In this document: positions 50,149-59,101 of the stretch, piece by piece
How the letters are laid out: each line of letters opens with the position of its first letter
Numbering within the stretch: the first letter of the stretch is position 1
Source: Leucobacter triazinivorans
GTDB lineage: Bacteria > Actinomycetota > Actinomycetes > Actinomycetales > Microbacteriaceae
NCBI RefSeq assembly: GCF_004208635.1
Contig: NZ_CP035806.1
Location: 1,798,001-1,862,000 of the forward strand
Direction of reading: 5' to 3'
DNA: 64,000 nucleotides
The notes under the pieces: generated by a model
Database searches by the model: none
What the model saw: only the letters and a program-made list of their open reading frames with translations
Told to the model about the DNA's origin: nothing
Position numbers and translations under genes: made by a program

Positions 50149-51155
50149 GCGCCACCTCCGGGTCGATTGTGCGGCGGCACGATGGTCTCGCCGCCGCCGC
50201 TGGGATAGGTCGGCGTCGTCGGGTCGTCGGTGCCGACCACCCCGATCGCCTGCGTCTCGACCGTGGGCTTCATCACGTCGGGCCGCTGCTCGACGCCCTT
50301 CGCGAAGTGCTTCTCGAGGTAGTACTGGCCCACCATGAGGATCGAGGTCACCGTGAGGTACCAGAGCGACGCGACGATGAGCATCGGAACCGGCTGATAC
50401 GTGACGGCCGCGATGTCCCGCTGCCGCCCGTAGAGATCCAGCGTGAACGGCACCGCCGTGACCAGCGAGGTGGTCTTCAGCATCGAGATCACCTCGTTGC
50501 CGGTCGGCGGGATGATCACCCGCATCGCCTGCGGCAGGATCACCCGGCTCATGGTGTGCCACCAGCCGAGACCCAGCGCGATCGACGCCTCGTTCTGCCC
50601 CTTGTCGACCGAGAGCAGGCCCGCGCGCACGATCTCGGCCATGTACGCCGCCTCGTTGAGCGCGAGCCCGATGATCGCGAGCGTGAAGTAACTCAGCAGA
50701 TCCTTCGTGTTCAGACTGACGATCGCCTCGGTGAACGGGATGCCGAGATCGATGCTCTTGTAGATGGTGGGCACCAGCCCCCAGAACACCAGCTGGACGT
50801 AGACCGGCGTACCGCGGAAGAGCCAGAGGTAGACCCAGGCCACCGCGGCGACCACGGGATTCGGCGACTGCCGCATCACGGCGATGGAGACGCCGAGCAC
50901 GATGGCGATGATCATCGAGTAGACGGTGAGCTGCAGGGTGTACCACGCGCCCGTGACGATCCGGGTGTCGAACAGGTACTTGCCGACCTCGCTCCAGTTG
51001 TACACCGGCCGATTGAAGGCCATGTCGTAGAGGAAGAGCGCGACGATGATGATGAGCACCGTGGCGAACACCGTGCGCCACGGGTGCCGCAGCCTGATCG
51101 CCTGAATGCTCTGCGGGCCGGGGGGCGAGTCGCCTCCGGCGGAATGACTGGTCAT
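50145..51155 (-). CDS. polar amino-acid ABC transporter permease
   Basis: 336 residues. Five or six membrane helices with the His/Glu/Gln TM signature [37 protein letters not shown], and the coupling loop [26 protein letters not shown] cytoplasmic tail of about 55 residues rich in Pro/Gly ([17 protein letters not shown]) is unusual. A single permease gene implies a homodimer. Confidence 0.92.
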
Positions 51156-51173
51156 GGGGATGCTCCTATGCTC

Positions 51174-52067
51174 CTAGTTCTCACCCGCGTTGATCGTGGC
51201 CGTGGTCAGTGCGCCCGCCTCGACGCCCGCGCTCGTGAGGATCTCGAGATATGTGCCGTCGTCCATGAGCGACTGCACGGCCGCCTGCACGGCCCGCGTC
51301 ATCTCGCTGTCCTTGGGCGTCACGAGCCCGTACGGCGCGGCGTCGAACATCTCGCCGACGAGCTCGATCTTGTCGGGCAGCTGCAGCGCCGCGTCGCCCG
51401 AGATCGGCGAGTCGGCCGAGAACGCGACCGCACGGCCGTCCACCACCGCCTGGGTCACTTCCGGCTGCTGGTCGAGCACGAGGATGTCGATGGGCTCCTC
51501 GCCGTCGGCCACGCACTTCGCGCTGCGGGCGGGCAGCTCGTCCTGCTCCTGCACGGTGGTGGCTTTCACCGCGACCGTCAGGCCGCAGGCGTGCTCGGGA
51601 TCGACGTCCTGTCCCACGGCCGCGGCCCACTGCGAGCCGGCGTTGAGGTAGTTGATGAAGTCGACCGACTTCTGGCGTTCGACCGTATCGGTGAACGATG
51701 ACGAACTCATGTCGAGCGCGCCCTCCTGGATGCGGGGGATGATGCTGTCGAAGCTCATGTCCTCCCACTGCGCCTCGAGCCCCAACTTGGCCGCGACCGC
51801 GTCACCGAGGTCCACACCCCAGCCGACCGGCTCGCCCTCGGCGTTCTTGTACTCGTTCGGGGGGTAGTTGGGGTTGATGCCGACGCGCAGCACGCCCGAT
51901 TCCCGCACCTCTTCGGGCAGCAGCTCCACGGCTGCCGGGTCGGGCTCGATCCCGTCGAGCACCGCCGCGTCTGCGGTGGTGCGCTCCACGCCATCGGTGT
52001 TGGTGCAGCCCACGAGGGCGAGAGCGGCGACAGCGGTCAGGGCGGGGAGGATATGGCGGATCTTCAT
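51174..52067 (-). CDS. amino-acid ABC substrate-binding lipoprotein 1
   Basis: 297 residues. Signal peptide with lipobox LVGC. The SBP_bac_3 fold reads GVLRVGINPNYPPNEYKNAE, GWGVDLGDAVAAKLGLE, FDSIIPRIQEGALDMSSSSF, CGLTVAVKATTVQEQDELP and MTRAVQAAVQSLMDDGTYLE. It is clearly homologous along its whole length to the next gene upstream (52209-53111), a tandem duplicate. It lies 18 bp before the permease. Confidence 0.92.
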   Translation of the reverse strand: MKIRHILPALTAVAALALVGCTNTDGVERTTADAAVLDGIEPDPAAVELLPEEVRESGVLRVGINPNYPPNEYKNAEGEPVGWGVDLGDAVAAKLGLEAQWEDMSFDSIIPRIQEGALDMSSSSFTDTVERQKSVDFINYLNAGSQWAAAVGQDVDPEHACGLTVAVKATTVQEQDELPARSAKCVADGEEPIDILVLDQQPEVTQAVVDGRAVAFSADSPISGDAALQLPDKIELVGEMFDAAPYGLVTPKDSEMTRAVQAAVQSLMDDGTYLEILTSAGVEAGALTTATINAGEN

Positions 52068-52208
52068 CGATTCTGTTCCTTCGGTGGTTCTGGGCGTGCT
52101 GCATTCGGTGCGACGATCGCGCCGATGATGCGGGCCCCTCCCCGGTTCCCCCGCATCATCGACTCCGATCGGTCAGGCGTGTCAGGTGTGTCTGGCGGTG
52201 CCGGCGTG

Positions 52209-53111
52209 TCAGGCGGTGCCGGCGTTGACGGTGGCCTCTTCGAGGGCACCGGACTCGATCCCGGCGGCCGTGAGGATCTCGAGGTACGTGCCGTCGTCGA
52301 TGAGCGACTGCAGCGCCGCCTGCACCGCCTCGGTCGTGCCGCTGTCCTTCTGCGTCGCGAACCCGTACGGCGCGGCGTCGAAGACGTCGCCGACGGTCTG
52401 GAGCTGGTCGGAGAGCTTGGCCACCGCGTCGCCGGTCACCGGGAGGTCGGCCGAGAACGCATCGGCGCGTCCGTCGACGACCGCCTGGGTCGCCTCGGGC
52501 TGGCCGTCGAAGCGCAGCACCTCGATCGGATCCTTCCCTGCGTCTTCGCAGGCCTGCGACTTCGCGGGGAGCTCCTCGGTGTCCTGCACCGTGGTCGCCT
52601 GCACCGCGACGGTCAGACCGCAGGCATCGTCGGGGTCGACATCCGATCCCGTGGCGGCGGCCCACTGGGTGCCGGCGTTCAGGAAGTTGACGAAGTCGAC
52701 CGACTCCTGCCGTTCGACCGTATCGGTGAACGACGACGAACCCATGTCGAGGCCGCCCTCCTGGATGCGCGGGATGATGCTGTCGAAGCCGAGGATCTCC
52801 CATTCCGGCTCGAGGCCGAGCTTCGCGGTGACGGCCTCGGCCAGCTCCACGCCCCAGCCCACGGGGTTGCCGTCGGCGTCCTTGTACTCGTTGGGCGGGT
52901 ACTCCGCATCGGTGCCGATGCGCAGCACGCCGGAGTCCCGGACCTCGTCGGGCAGCAGATCGACTGCGGCCTGGTCGGGCTGGATGGCGCTCGTGTCGGC
53001 GCTCTCGCCGCCACCGGCGCCGCCGCCCTCCGTCTCGGCGTTGTTGACGCAGCCGGTGAGCGCGAGCGCTGCGGCCGCGGCGAGCGCGGGAAGCGCGTAT
53101 CGAATCTTCAT
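52209..53111 (-). CDS. amino-acid ABC substrate-binding lipoprotein 2 (paralogue)
   Basis: 300 residues. Lipobox LTGC; GVLRIGTDAEYPPNEYKDAD, GWGVELAEAVTAKLGLE, FDSIIPRIQEGGLDMGSSSF and VQAALQSLIDDGTYLE align with the downstream paralogue. Differences at the ligand-side positions (GINPNYP versus GTDAEYP) suggest distinct ligand preferences for two receptors sharing one permease/ATPase. It is the first gene of the operon; the 141-bp gap to the second receptor carries no recognised terminator. Confidence 0.92.
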   Translation of the reverse strand: MKIRYALPALAAAAALALTGCVNNAETEGGGAGGGESADTSAIQPDQAAVDLLPDEVRDSGVLRIGTDAEYPPNEYKDADGNPVGWGVELAEAVTAKLGLEPEWEILGFDSIIPRIQEGGLDMGSSSFTDTVERQESVDFVNFLNAGTQWAAATGSDVDPDDACGLTVAVQATTVQDTEELPAKSQACEDAGKDPIEVLRFDGQPEATQAVVDGRADAFSADLPVTGDAVAKLSDQLQTVGDVFDAAPYGFATQKDSGTTEAVQAALQSLIDDGTYLEILTAAGIESGALEEATVNAGTA

Positions 53112-53487
53112 TGATCCCTCCAGTTGGGAAGACCGGGTCGCCCCGGTAGTGCAATCTCGCTCCGAGTGTACTGCGCGGCGCGTTCCGATCGACTACAGAG
53201 TCTCTCCCCCGGTCCATACCAGCACTGGAGCCGGGCGGGCGCCGCCGCGGGATTCCGCGGCGTGCGGCTCCGCGAGGGCAAGATAACGTTCCGGTCACCT
53301 CCGCTCGCCCGCGAACGCCGGATCCGTGCAGCTCGGAACTACCCGCGCCCCACGCGACTGTCAAGCCCTGGCCTCGATACCGAATCGTTACCTAGGCTGA
53401 GGGCACCACCTGGACACGACCCACGGCGCGACCCGCCGGGGAACGACCCGCCAGGGAACGACGAGGACGAAGACCCGAGAGCACGTC
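53112..53487. other. divergent intergenic region, 376 bp, no gene
   Basis: It separates the binding-protein operon from the acyltransferase. ACCTAGGCTGAG near 53390 includes TAGGCT, a plausible -10 for the rightward acyltransferase. The last 80 bp hold a short GGAACGACCCGCCAGG direct repeat. No ORF here has convincing coding character. Confidence 0.5.
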
Positions 53488-55794
53488 ATGAGCACCACTA
53501 CCGACCGGAGTCGCGGCGCGCGCCCGGTCGAGCGCGGGCGCACCGGGCATTCCGGGCGCTCGGACGCGACCGGCAGACCGGGTGCGCCGCGCCCGCACGC
53601 GGTGCGGCGCGACATCCAGGGGCTCCGTGCCGTCGCCGTCGCGCTCGTGCTGGTCTACCATCTCTGGCCCGCGAGCCTGCCCGGCGGCTACATCGGCGTC
53701 GACGTCTTCTTCGTCATCTCCGGCTTCCTCATCACCGGCCAGCTGCTGCGCGAGGCCGAGGCGAGCGGCCGCATCGACCTGCCCCGCTTCTGGGCGCGAC
53801 GCGCGCGGCGCCTGCTGCCGGCCGCGCTGCTCGTGCTCACGGTCACACTGCTCGCGGTGTGGATCTTCGCACCACGCGGATTCCTGCCCTCGTTCCTCGT
53901 GCAGCTCGCCGCGTCGGCCGCCTATGTGCAGAACTGGGTGCTCGCGGGGCAGTCCGTCGACTACATGGCGGCGGAGGCGCAGGTCTCGCCCGTGCAGCAC
54001 TACTGGTCGCTGTCGGTGGAGGAGCAGTTCTACATCCTGTGGCCGCTCGTCGCCGTGCTGGCGGCGGCCCTCGCGATCCGCGCAGCACGACGGCGCGGCG
54101 CAGCCCCGCGCATCCGCACGGCGCTCGCGCTGCTCGTGGGGATCATCGCACTCGCATCGCTCGCATTCTCGGTGCTCACCACGGCGGCCGATCCCTCCCG
54201 GGCCTACTTCGTCACCACCACCCGGGCCTGGGAGTTCGCGATCGGCGGGCTCCTCGCCTGCCTCGCAGCATCGCCGGCCGGATGGCTCGATCGCGCGGGT
54301 CCGGGCGTGCGCTCGGCGGCCGCCTGGGTCGGACTGGCGGGCATCGCGGTCTCCGCCGGGGTCTACAGCGATTCGACGCCCTTCCCCGGCGCGGCCGCCC
54401 TGTTGCCTGTGCTCGCCACCGCTCTCGTCATCGCGGCGCAGGAGCCCCGGAAGAGGTGGTCGCCGCGCGCACTCCTCGCGGCACGGCCCATGCAGTGGCT
54501 CGGCGACGTCTCGTACGGCGCCTACCTCTGGCACTTCCCACTCATCGTGATCCTGCCGTTCGTGCTCGGCAGGAGCCTCGGTATCGTCGGTGGGCTCGTG
54601 GTCATCGCGATCACGCTCCTGCTGGCCTGGGGCTCGAAGACGTTCGTCGAGGATCCGTTCCGCACGCGCCTCTCGCGCTCGTGGCCCGACGGCCGCGCGA
54701 TCGCGATCACCTCGGCCGGCATGGCGGCGATGCTGGTGTTTTCGCTCGTCGGGGTGCACACCGCGGATCGCGCGGTCGAGACCGAGCGGGTGCGCGTCGC
54801 GGCGGCGCTGCAGGATCCGGAGCCGTGTCTCGGCGCCACCGCGCTCGCGCCCGGTTCGCGCTGCGAGGCGCTGCCGGAGCGCCTGCCGATCCCGGAACCC
54901 GCGCTCGCGGACAAGTCCCCCGAGCGCTGCCTCGACGACACGGAGGGCAGCGAGCCGAGCCTCTGCGAGTACGGGAGCGCCCGCGCCGACGCCGAGCGCA
55001 CTGTGGCCCTCGTCGGCGATTCGCACGCCGAGCAGTGGCTGCTGCCGCTCGACCGGATCGCGCGACAGCAGAACTGGCGACTCGTGGTGATGGCGAAGGC
55101 CTCGTGCCCGTTCACCGCGGCGCACCGCGATTTCGTGTCGTCACCGGAGGCCGAGAACACACAGCTGCGCCAGGACTGCGCGCGGTGGAACGACCGGGTG
55201 CTCGATCGCCTGGAGAGCGACCCGAGCATCGACACGGTCGTGACCTCGGCCAAGGCATCGAATCGCGTCGTCGCCGAGACCGGTCGGAGCTGGCGCGAGA
55301 CCGCCGTGCGCTCCTACGAGGAGCGGTGGAGCGAACTGCCCGAGTCGATCGAGCGGGTGATCGCGATCCGCGACACCCCGCAGCTGCCGGACGACGTGCT
55401 GCAGTGCGTCTCGGAGCAGGGCGAGCGCGCGGCCCGCGAGTGCGCGGTGGATGTCGAGGAGGCCATCACCGAGGACCCGCTCGCGGAGGCCGCGAGCACG
55501 ACCGAGCAGGCGGAGCTGATCGACCTGAGCGACTACTTCGTGGTCGGGGACGCCGTGCCGCCGGTGATCGGCGGCGTGCTCGCGTTCCGCGATTCGCACC
55601 ACCTCAGCTGGGCCTACGCCGAGATGCTCGCCGACCCCCTCGCCGAGCGCATGCACGCCGCATTCGACGAGGATCCGGAGGCCGACTCCGGCGCCGAGTC
55701 CGACGCGCGGTCACGCACCGACGCGGGATCGAGCACTGATCCGGCATCGAGCACCGATCCGGCATCGAGCACCGATCCGGGATCAGGCGCCTGA
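53488..55794 (+). CDS. OafA/YrhL-type acyltransferase with C-terminal SGNH domain
   Basis: 768 residues. After a basic N-terminal region the acyltransferase-3 domain begins RRDIQGLRAVAVALVLVYHLWP with FFVISGFLITGQLL, PRFWARRARRLLPAALLVL and HYWSLSVEEQFYILWPLVA, giving about ten membrane helices. After residue ~430 an extracytoplasmic SGNH hydrolase-like domain carries VALVGDSHAEQWLLPL (Ser block) and AFRDSHHLSWAYAEML (Asp-x-x-His block). Such proteins O-acetylate cell-wall or exported glycans. The C terminus is a disordered tail with SSTDPAS repeats. ATG 53488. Confidence 0.93.
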   Translation: MSTTTDRSRGARPVERGRTGHSGRSDATGRPGAPRPHAVRRDIQGLRAVAVALVLVYHLWPASLPGGYIGVDVFFVISGFLITGQLLREAEASGRIDLPRFWARRARRLLPAALLVLTVTLLAVWIFAPRGFLPSFLVQLAASAAYVQNWVLAGQSVDYMAAEAQVSPVQHYWSLSVEEQFYILWPLVAVLAAALAIRAARRRGAAPRIRTALALLVGIIALASLAFSVLTTAADPSRAYFVTTTRAWEFAIGGLLACLAASPAGWLDRAGPGVRSAAAWVGLAGIAVSAGVYSDSTPFPGAAALLPVLATALVIAAQEPRKRWSPRALLAARPMQWLGDVSYGAYLWHFPLIVILPFVLGRSLGIVGGLVVIAITLLLAWGSKTFVEDPFRTRLSRSWPDGRAIAITSAGMAAMLVFSLVGVHTADRAVETERVRVAAALQDPEPCLGATALAPGSRCEALPERLPIPEPALADKSPERCLDDTEGSEPSLCEYGSARADAERTVALVGDSHAEQWLLPLDRIARQQNWRLVVMAKASCPFTAAHRDFVSSPEAENTQLRQDCARWNDRVLDRLESDPSIDTVVTSAKASNRVVAETGRSWRETAVRSYEERWSELPESIERVIAIRDTPQLPDDVLQCVSEQGERAARECAVDVEEAITEDPLAEAASTTEQAELIDLSDYFVVGDAVPPVIGGVLAFRDSHHLSWAYAEMLADPLAERMHAAFDEDPEADSGAESDARSRTDAGSSTDPASSTDPASSTDPGSGA

Positions 55795-56110
55795 GTCACC
55801 ACCATCTGCCCCGGCGAGCCCGTTCTCGGCGAGCCACTGCCGTGCGAGCCGCTTCGGGATCCGGCCCAGCCGGGCGTCGATGATCAGTTCCCGCAGCAGG
55901 TCCCCGTCGATGCGGTCGAGGGGGCCAGCACCGCCGGGGAGCCGTCGAAGTGCGGGATCGTGAACAGCGACTCGGGAAAGCCGGCGAGCAGCGCCCGCTT
56001 CGCCTCGGCGCCGTCGACGCGGATCCCCAGCACGAACCCGGGCGGCCACTCGCGCCCGGGCTCCGCGAGCTGGGCGAGGTCGACCTTGCCCGGCGGCCGC
56101 TCCCGCCCTC
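55783..56110 (-). pseudogene. MmcQ/YjbR-like DNA-binding protein remnant, truncated and frameshifted
   Basis: Minus-strand homology to the MmcQ/YjbR family is split between two frames. One frame has ERPPGKVDLAQL, PGFVLGIRVDGAEAKRALLA and FTIPHFDGSPAVL; the other continues LDRIDGDLLRELIIDARLGRIPKRLARQWLAENG. The switch is at a five-base C run (plus-strand G run at 55920-55924), consistent with loss of one base. The N-terminal ~50 residues expected for the family are missing; vapC begins directly upstream. The 3' end overlaps the acyltransferase stop by 12 nt. A sequencing error could explain the frameshift but not the missing 5' end. Confidence 0.75.
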
Positions 56111-56122
56111 CCGCGGGCTCGC

Positions 56123-56530
56123 CTATCGCGGGCGTGCCGCCCCGGGGCTGCGAACGGTCAGGCCGGCGCGCGCGGCGGCGGTCATCAACTCGACGTCGTA
56201 GCTGATGAACTCGTCGGCCTCGACGCGGAGCGCCGTCGCGAGATGCACCGCGTCGGCGCTGCGGAGCCCCCACGCGGAGGTCGCCGCGCGCTGCAGGTCG
56301 ATGCGCTCGAGATCGATGAGTTCGACGGCCCCCAGGATCTCCGCCACCGCTTCGGGGTAGATCGAGCGTTGCCGGTCGGAGGCGCAGTGCAACTCGGTGT
56401 GGAGCAGCCATGACGAGACGCACGCGCTTCCCCGCTCGAGCTGCAGGTCGACATAGTCCGCCAGTTCGACGGACTCACGCTCCTCGACGAGGAGCTTGAA
56501 CGCGGCTGAGGGATCGAGGTAGGCGATCAC
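56123..56530 (-). CDS. vapC: VapC-type PIN-domain ribonuclease toxin
   Basis: 135 residues from GTG 56530. The PIN-domain acidic residues are visible: IAYLDPSAAFKLL (first Asp), SSWLLHTELHCA (Glu), LRSADAVHLATAL (Asp pair) and EFISYDVELMTAA (last Asp). VapC toxins cleave specific RNAs, usually initiator tRNA or rRNA, using Mg2+. It overlaps vapB by 4 nt, the usual order with the antitoxin first. Confidence 0.92.
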   Translation of the reverse strand: MIAYLDPSAAFKLLVEERESVELADYVDLQLERGSACVSSWLLHTELHCASDRQRSIYPEAVAEILGAVELIDLERIDLQRAATSAWGLRSADAVHLATALRVEADEFISYDVELMTAAARAGLTVRSPGAARPR

Positions 56531-56796
56531 CAGCGGCCCCGGAGGTCGTCGAGCAGGTCGCCGCTGCTCACCGCGGCTGCGCGGGGAACGTCGGCGAGGC
56601 GGCGCTTCGGCTGCGCCGCGGCACGAGTCCTCCCTGATTCACGAAGATGCTCGAGCTCCGTGGAGGGCGGAGCCGGCGGAGCCAGAACCGCTACCGGCTT
56701 CCCCCGGTTGGTGATCACGAACCGCTCCCCCGCCTGAACACGGGCGAGCACCCGGCTGCTGTCATTGCGCAGCTCTCGGTGCGGGATCGTCTCCAT
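56527..56796 (-). CDS. vapB: Phd/YefM-type antitoxin for VapC
   Basis: 89 residues. The N-terminal Phd/YefM fold ETIPHRELRNDSSRVLARVQAGERFVITNRGKPVAVLAP is characteristic; the C-terminal ~40 residues are Arg/Ala-rich and disordered, which in such antitoxins binds and blocks the toxin active site. ATG 56796 is preceded by the weak AGCAGTTTGC region; transcription is probably autoregulated by the complex. Confidence 0.9.
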   Translation of the reverse strand: METIPHRELRNDSSRVLARVQAGERFVITNRGKPVAVLAPPAPPSTELEHLRESGRTRAAAQPKRRLADVPRAAAVSSGDLLDDLRGRW

Positions 56797-56878
56797 GGGC
56801 TGTTCGTAGCAAACTGCTACAGGTGCGCTGCGCGGCGCGAGATCCGCGCCACCCCACCCGAACCCTAGACTCGTGGCC

Positions 56879-57799
56879 ATGCTGACGAGAGAGGCCGCGC
56901 GCGCGTACTTCGCCCTGCAGGCGGTCGCCGGTGCGGCCTGGTGGGTTGCGGTGTTCGCGGTGCCCGCGGTGCGGGAGGCCACGCTGGGCGGGTTGGATCC
57001 GGCACTCATGGCCGTATTCGACCTGCCGCTGTTCGTCGGGGCGTCCGCGCTCGCGGCGACCGGCCTGCGCTGGGCGGTGTGGATCGCGGCACCGTGGACC
57101 GCACTCGTCGCCGGCGGCATGGCGCTCTACGCCACCGGGACGGAGCGGGCGGGGTGGGGCGCGCTCCTCATGATCGCCGCGACGATCGGCAGCGCCGCGG
57201 CCGCGCTGCTCGTGCTGAGCGGGCGCATCCCCTCGGAGCGGATGCTCGTGGGCCCGTTCGCCTTCCGCGCGGCACCATCCACGACCGCTCGCGGCCGCGT
57301 CGGGCGCACCGGCGCGCAGATCGTCGTGTTCTGGGGTCTGTTCCTCATAGTATTCCCGCTCGCGATCGTCGCGATCGAGCAGCGCTGGGGCCTCCACCTC
57401 GATGCTCCCCCGGCCGCGCGCGTCTCGGGAGCGGTGCTGCTCGTCGCGGCGAGCGCGCTCGGCATCTGGTCGGCACTCGCGATGTCGCTGCGCGGCGAGG
57501 GCACTCCCCTGCCCGCTGCGATGCCGCACCGCCTTGTGGTGAGCGGCCCGTACCGCTACGTGCGCAATCCCATGGCCCTCGCCGGCATCGCGCAGGGGGT
57601 GGCGGTCGGCCTGATGCTCGGCTCCTGGCTCGTGGTGCTCTACGCGCTCGCCGGCTCGCTGTTCTGGAACCGGATCGTGCGCCCGCTCGAGGAGGCCGAC
57701 CTGCAAGCGCGCTTCGGCGCCGAGTTCGCGGCGTACCGGGATCGCGTGGCGTGCTGGATCCCGCGCCCGCGGCGCTCGGTGCGCCCGCCCGCCGGTTGA
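56879..57799 (+). CDS. isoprenylcysteine methyltransferase-like integral membrane protein
   Basis: 306 residues. The N-terminal half has four membrane helices with no family motif. The C-terminal half matches the ICMT/PEMT membrane methyltransferase fold: VSGPYRYVRNPMALAGIAQGVAVGL, then RPLEEADLQARFGAEFAAYRDRVACWIP, which carries the S-adenosylmethionine and substrate loops. Bacterial members methylate lipids or small lipophilic acids; the substrate here is unknown. ATG 56879 is used; GTG 56873 is two codons earlier. TAGACT at 56866-56871 is a -10-like hexamer so close that the mRNA could be nearly leaderless. Confidence 0.8.
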   Translation: MLTREAARAYFALQAVAGAAWWVAVFAVPAVREATLGGLDPALMAVFDLPLFVGASALAATGLRWAVWIAAPWTALVAGGMALYATGTERAGWGALLMIAATIGSAAAALLVLSGRIPSERMLVGPFAFRAAPSTTARGRVGRTGAQIVVFWGLFLIVFPLAIVAIEQRWGLHLDAPPAARVSGAVLLVAASALGIWSALAMSLRGEGTPLPAAMPHRLVVSGPYRYVRNPMALAGIAQGVAVGLMLGSWLVVLYALAGSLFWNRIVRPLEEADLQARFGAEFAAYRDRVACWIPRPRRSVRPPAG

Positions 57800-57860
57800 G
57801 CACGGGCGCCGTCCCGACTCTTCGCCAACAGCCTCGAAGCACCCACCACCCAAGATTCCA

Positions 57861-57923
57861 TCTTCGCGCGCCAGTTCTTGTCACCTCACGCGAGGTTTGG
57901 TGACAAGAACTGGCGCGCGAAGA
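57861..57923. repeat. family D palindrome with perfect 25-bp arms
   Basis: The arm at 57861-57885 (core CGCGCGCCAGTTCTTGTCAC) is the exact reverse complement of 57899-57923, with a 13-nt loop. It lies 61 bp past the methyltransferase stop and 230 bp before the metal-transport operon. The 354-bp gap 57800-58153 holds this element, a GCTTGCTCAACCGGCGG repeat near 58047 and the palindromic operator, but no gene. Confidence 0.85.
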
Positions 57924-58092
57924 CGGGTTTCGGCCGGAATCGATCGGGATCGGTGTGCACCGAGGGGTGGGCGGCCTCCGAGGTGCGCGATCCGCCTGTG
58001 GAAGGCGTCCGCGAGATCGACGAGAGGGTTTCGGCTCCGCTGCGCTTGCTCAACCGGCGGATCGCGGGTTGCTCCGCACACGAGCACGGGCC

Positions 58093-58124
58093 TACACTGA
58101 AGAAAGTTCGTCTAGACGAACTTT
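58093..58124 (+). promoter_or_regulatory. 22-bp perfect palindromic operator over the metal-transporter promoter
   Basis: AAAGTTCGTCT at 58103-58113 is followed directly by its exact reverse complement, AGACGAACTTT, at 58114-58124. TACACT at 58093-58098 is a -10-like hexamer, so the dyad would cover the transcription start. This geometry suits a DtxR/MntR-type metal repressor; the regulator gene is not in the window. Confidence 0.75.
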
Positions 58125-58153
58125 TATCTTCACCCCCTCCGGAAAGGATCTCG

Positions 58154-59101
58154 ATGCGCCCCCGCGCCCGACTGCTCACCGCGACGAGCCTGCTGGCCAC
58201 CGCTGCGCTCGCGCTCTCCCTCTCGGCCTGCTCCGCAGATGCCGGGGGCGGCTCGGCCGGGAACGGTGCGCAGGACGGGAAGCCGGTGGTGCTCACGACC
58301 TTCACGGTGCTGTCCGACATCGCCCAGAACGTCGCGGGCGATCACCTCGAGGTGCGATCGATCACGAAGGTCGGGGCCGAGATCCACGGCTACGAGCCCA
58401 CCCCGGGCGACATCGCGCAGGCGTCGCAGGCCGATCTGATCCTCGACAACGGGCTCAACCTGGAGCTGTGGTTCGAGCAGTTCGTAGACTCGGTCGACGT
58501 GCCGCACGTGGTGGTCTCCGAAGGGGTCGAGGTCATCGACATCAGCGAGGACGCATACGCCGGAACCCCCAATCCGCACGCCTGGATGAGCCCGCTGAAC
58601 GCCCAGATCTACGTGGACAACATGGTCGCCGCGTTCAGCGAGCTCGACCCGCAGCACGCCGAGGACTTCGCGGCGAACGGCGCCGCGTACCGGGCCGAGC
58701 TGCAGCAGATCAACGATGAGCTCGTCGCGGAGCTCGCCGCCCTGCCCGAGCAGCAGCGCGCGCTCGTCACCTGCGAGGGCGCCTTCTCGTACCTCGCGCG
58801 GGACGCCGGACTCGCCGAGCGGTACATCTGGCCGGTCAACGCCGAGCAGCAGGCCACCCCCCAGCAGATCGCCTCGGCGATCGAGTTCGTGCGCGACAAC
58901 GACGTGCCCACCGTGTTCTGCGAGTCGACGGTCTCCGACCGACCGATGCGCCAGGTCGTCGAGGCGACCGGGGCGTCATTCGGCGGGACGCTCTACGTCG
59001 ACTCCCTGTCGGAGACGGACGGGCCGGTGCCGAGCTACCTCGACCTGATCCGCTACGACACCGACACGATCATCGCGGGGCTCGCCGGGGGCGCCTCGTG
59101 A
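58154..59101 (+). CDS. manganese/zinc ABC substrate-binding lipoprotein
   Basis: 315 residues. Lipobox LSAC follows the signal. The cluster 9 (A-1) metal-binding fold shows TTFTVLSDIAQNVAGDHLEV, the His ligand in GAEIHGYEPTPGDI, the second in NPHAWMSPLNAQIYVDN, the Glu in CEGAFSYLARDAGL and the Asp in LYVDSLSETDGPVPSYLDLI. No His-rich loop of the zinc ZnuA type is present, which favours manganese. ATG 58154 follows GGAAAGGATC. It overlaps the ATPase start by 4 nt. Confidence 0.92.
   Translation: MRPRARLLTATSLLATAALALSLSACSADAGGGSAGNGAQDGKPVVLTTFTVLSDIAQNVAGDHLEVRSITKVGAEIHGYEPTPGDIAQASQADLILDNGLNLELWFEQFVDSVDVPHVVVSEGVEVIDISEDAYAGTPNPHAWMSPLNAQIYVDNMVAAFSELDPQHAEDFAANGAAYRAELQQINDELVAELAALPEQQRALVTCEGAFSYLARDAGLAERYIWPVNAEQQATPQQIASAIEFVRDNDVPTVFCESTVSDRPMRQVVEATGASFGGTLYVDSLSETDGPVPSYLDLIRYDTDTIIAGLAGGAS

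Noticed and set aside
55884..56423. 179-codon minus-strand frame as an intact gene
   Set aside because: Only its last third has family homology; the rest is the shadow of vapC, so it was called a pseudogene fragment.
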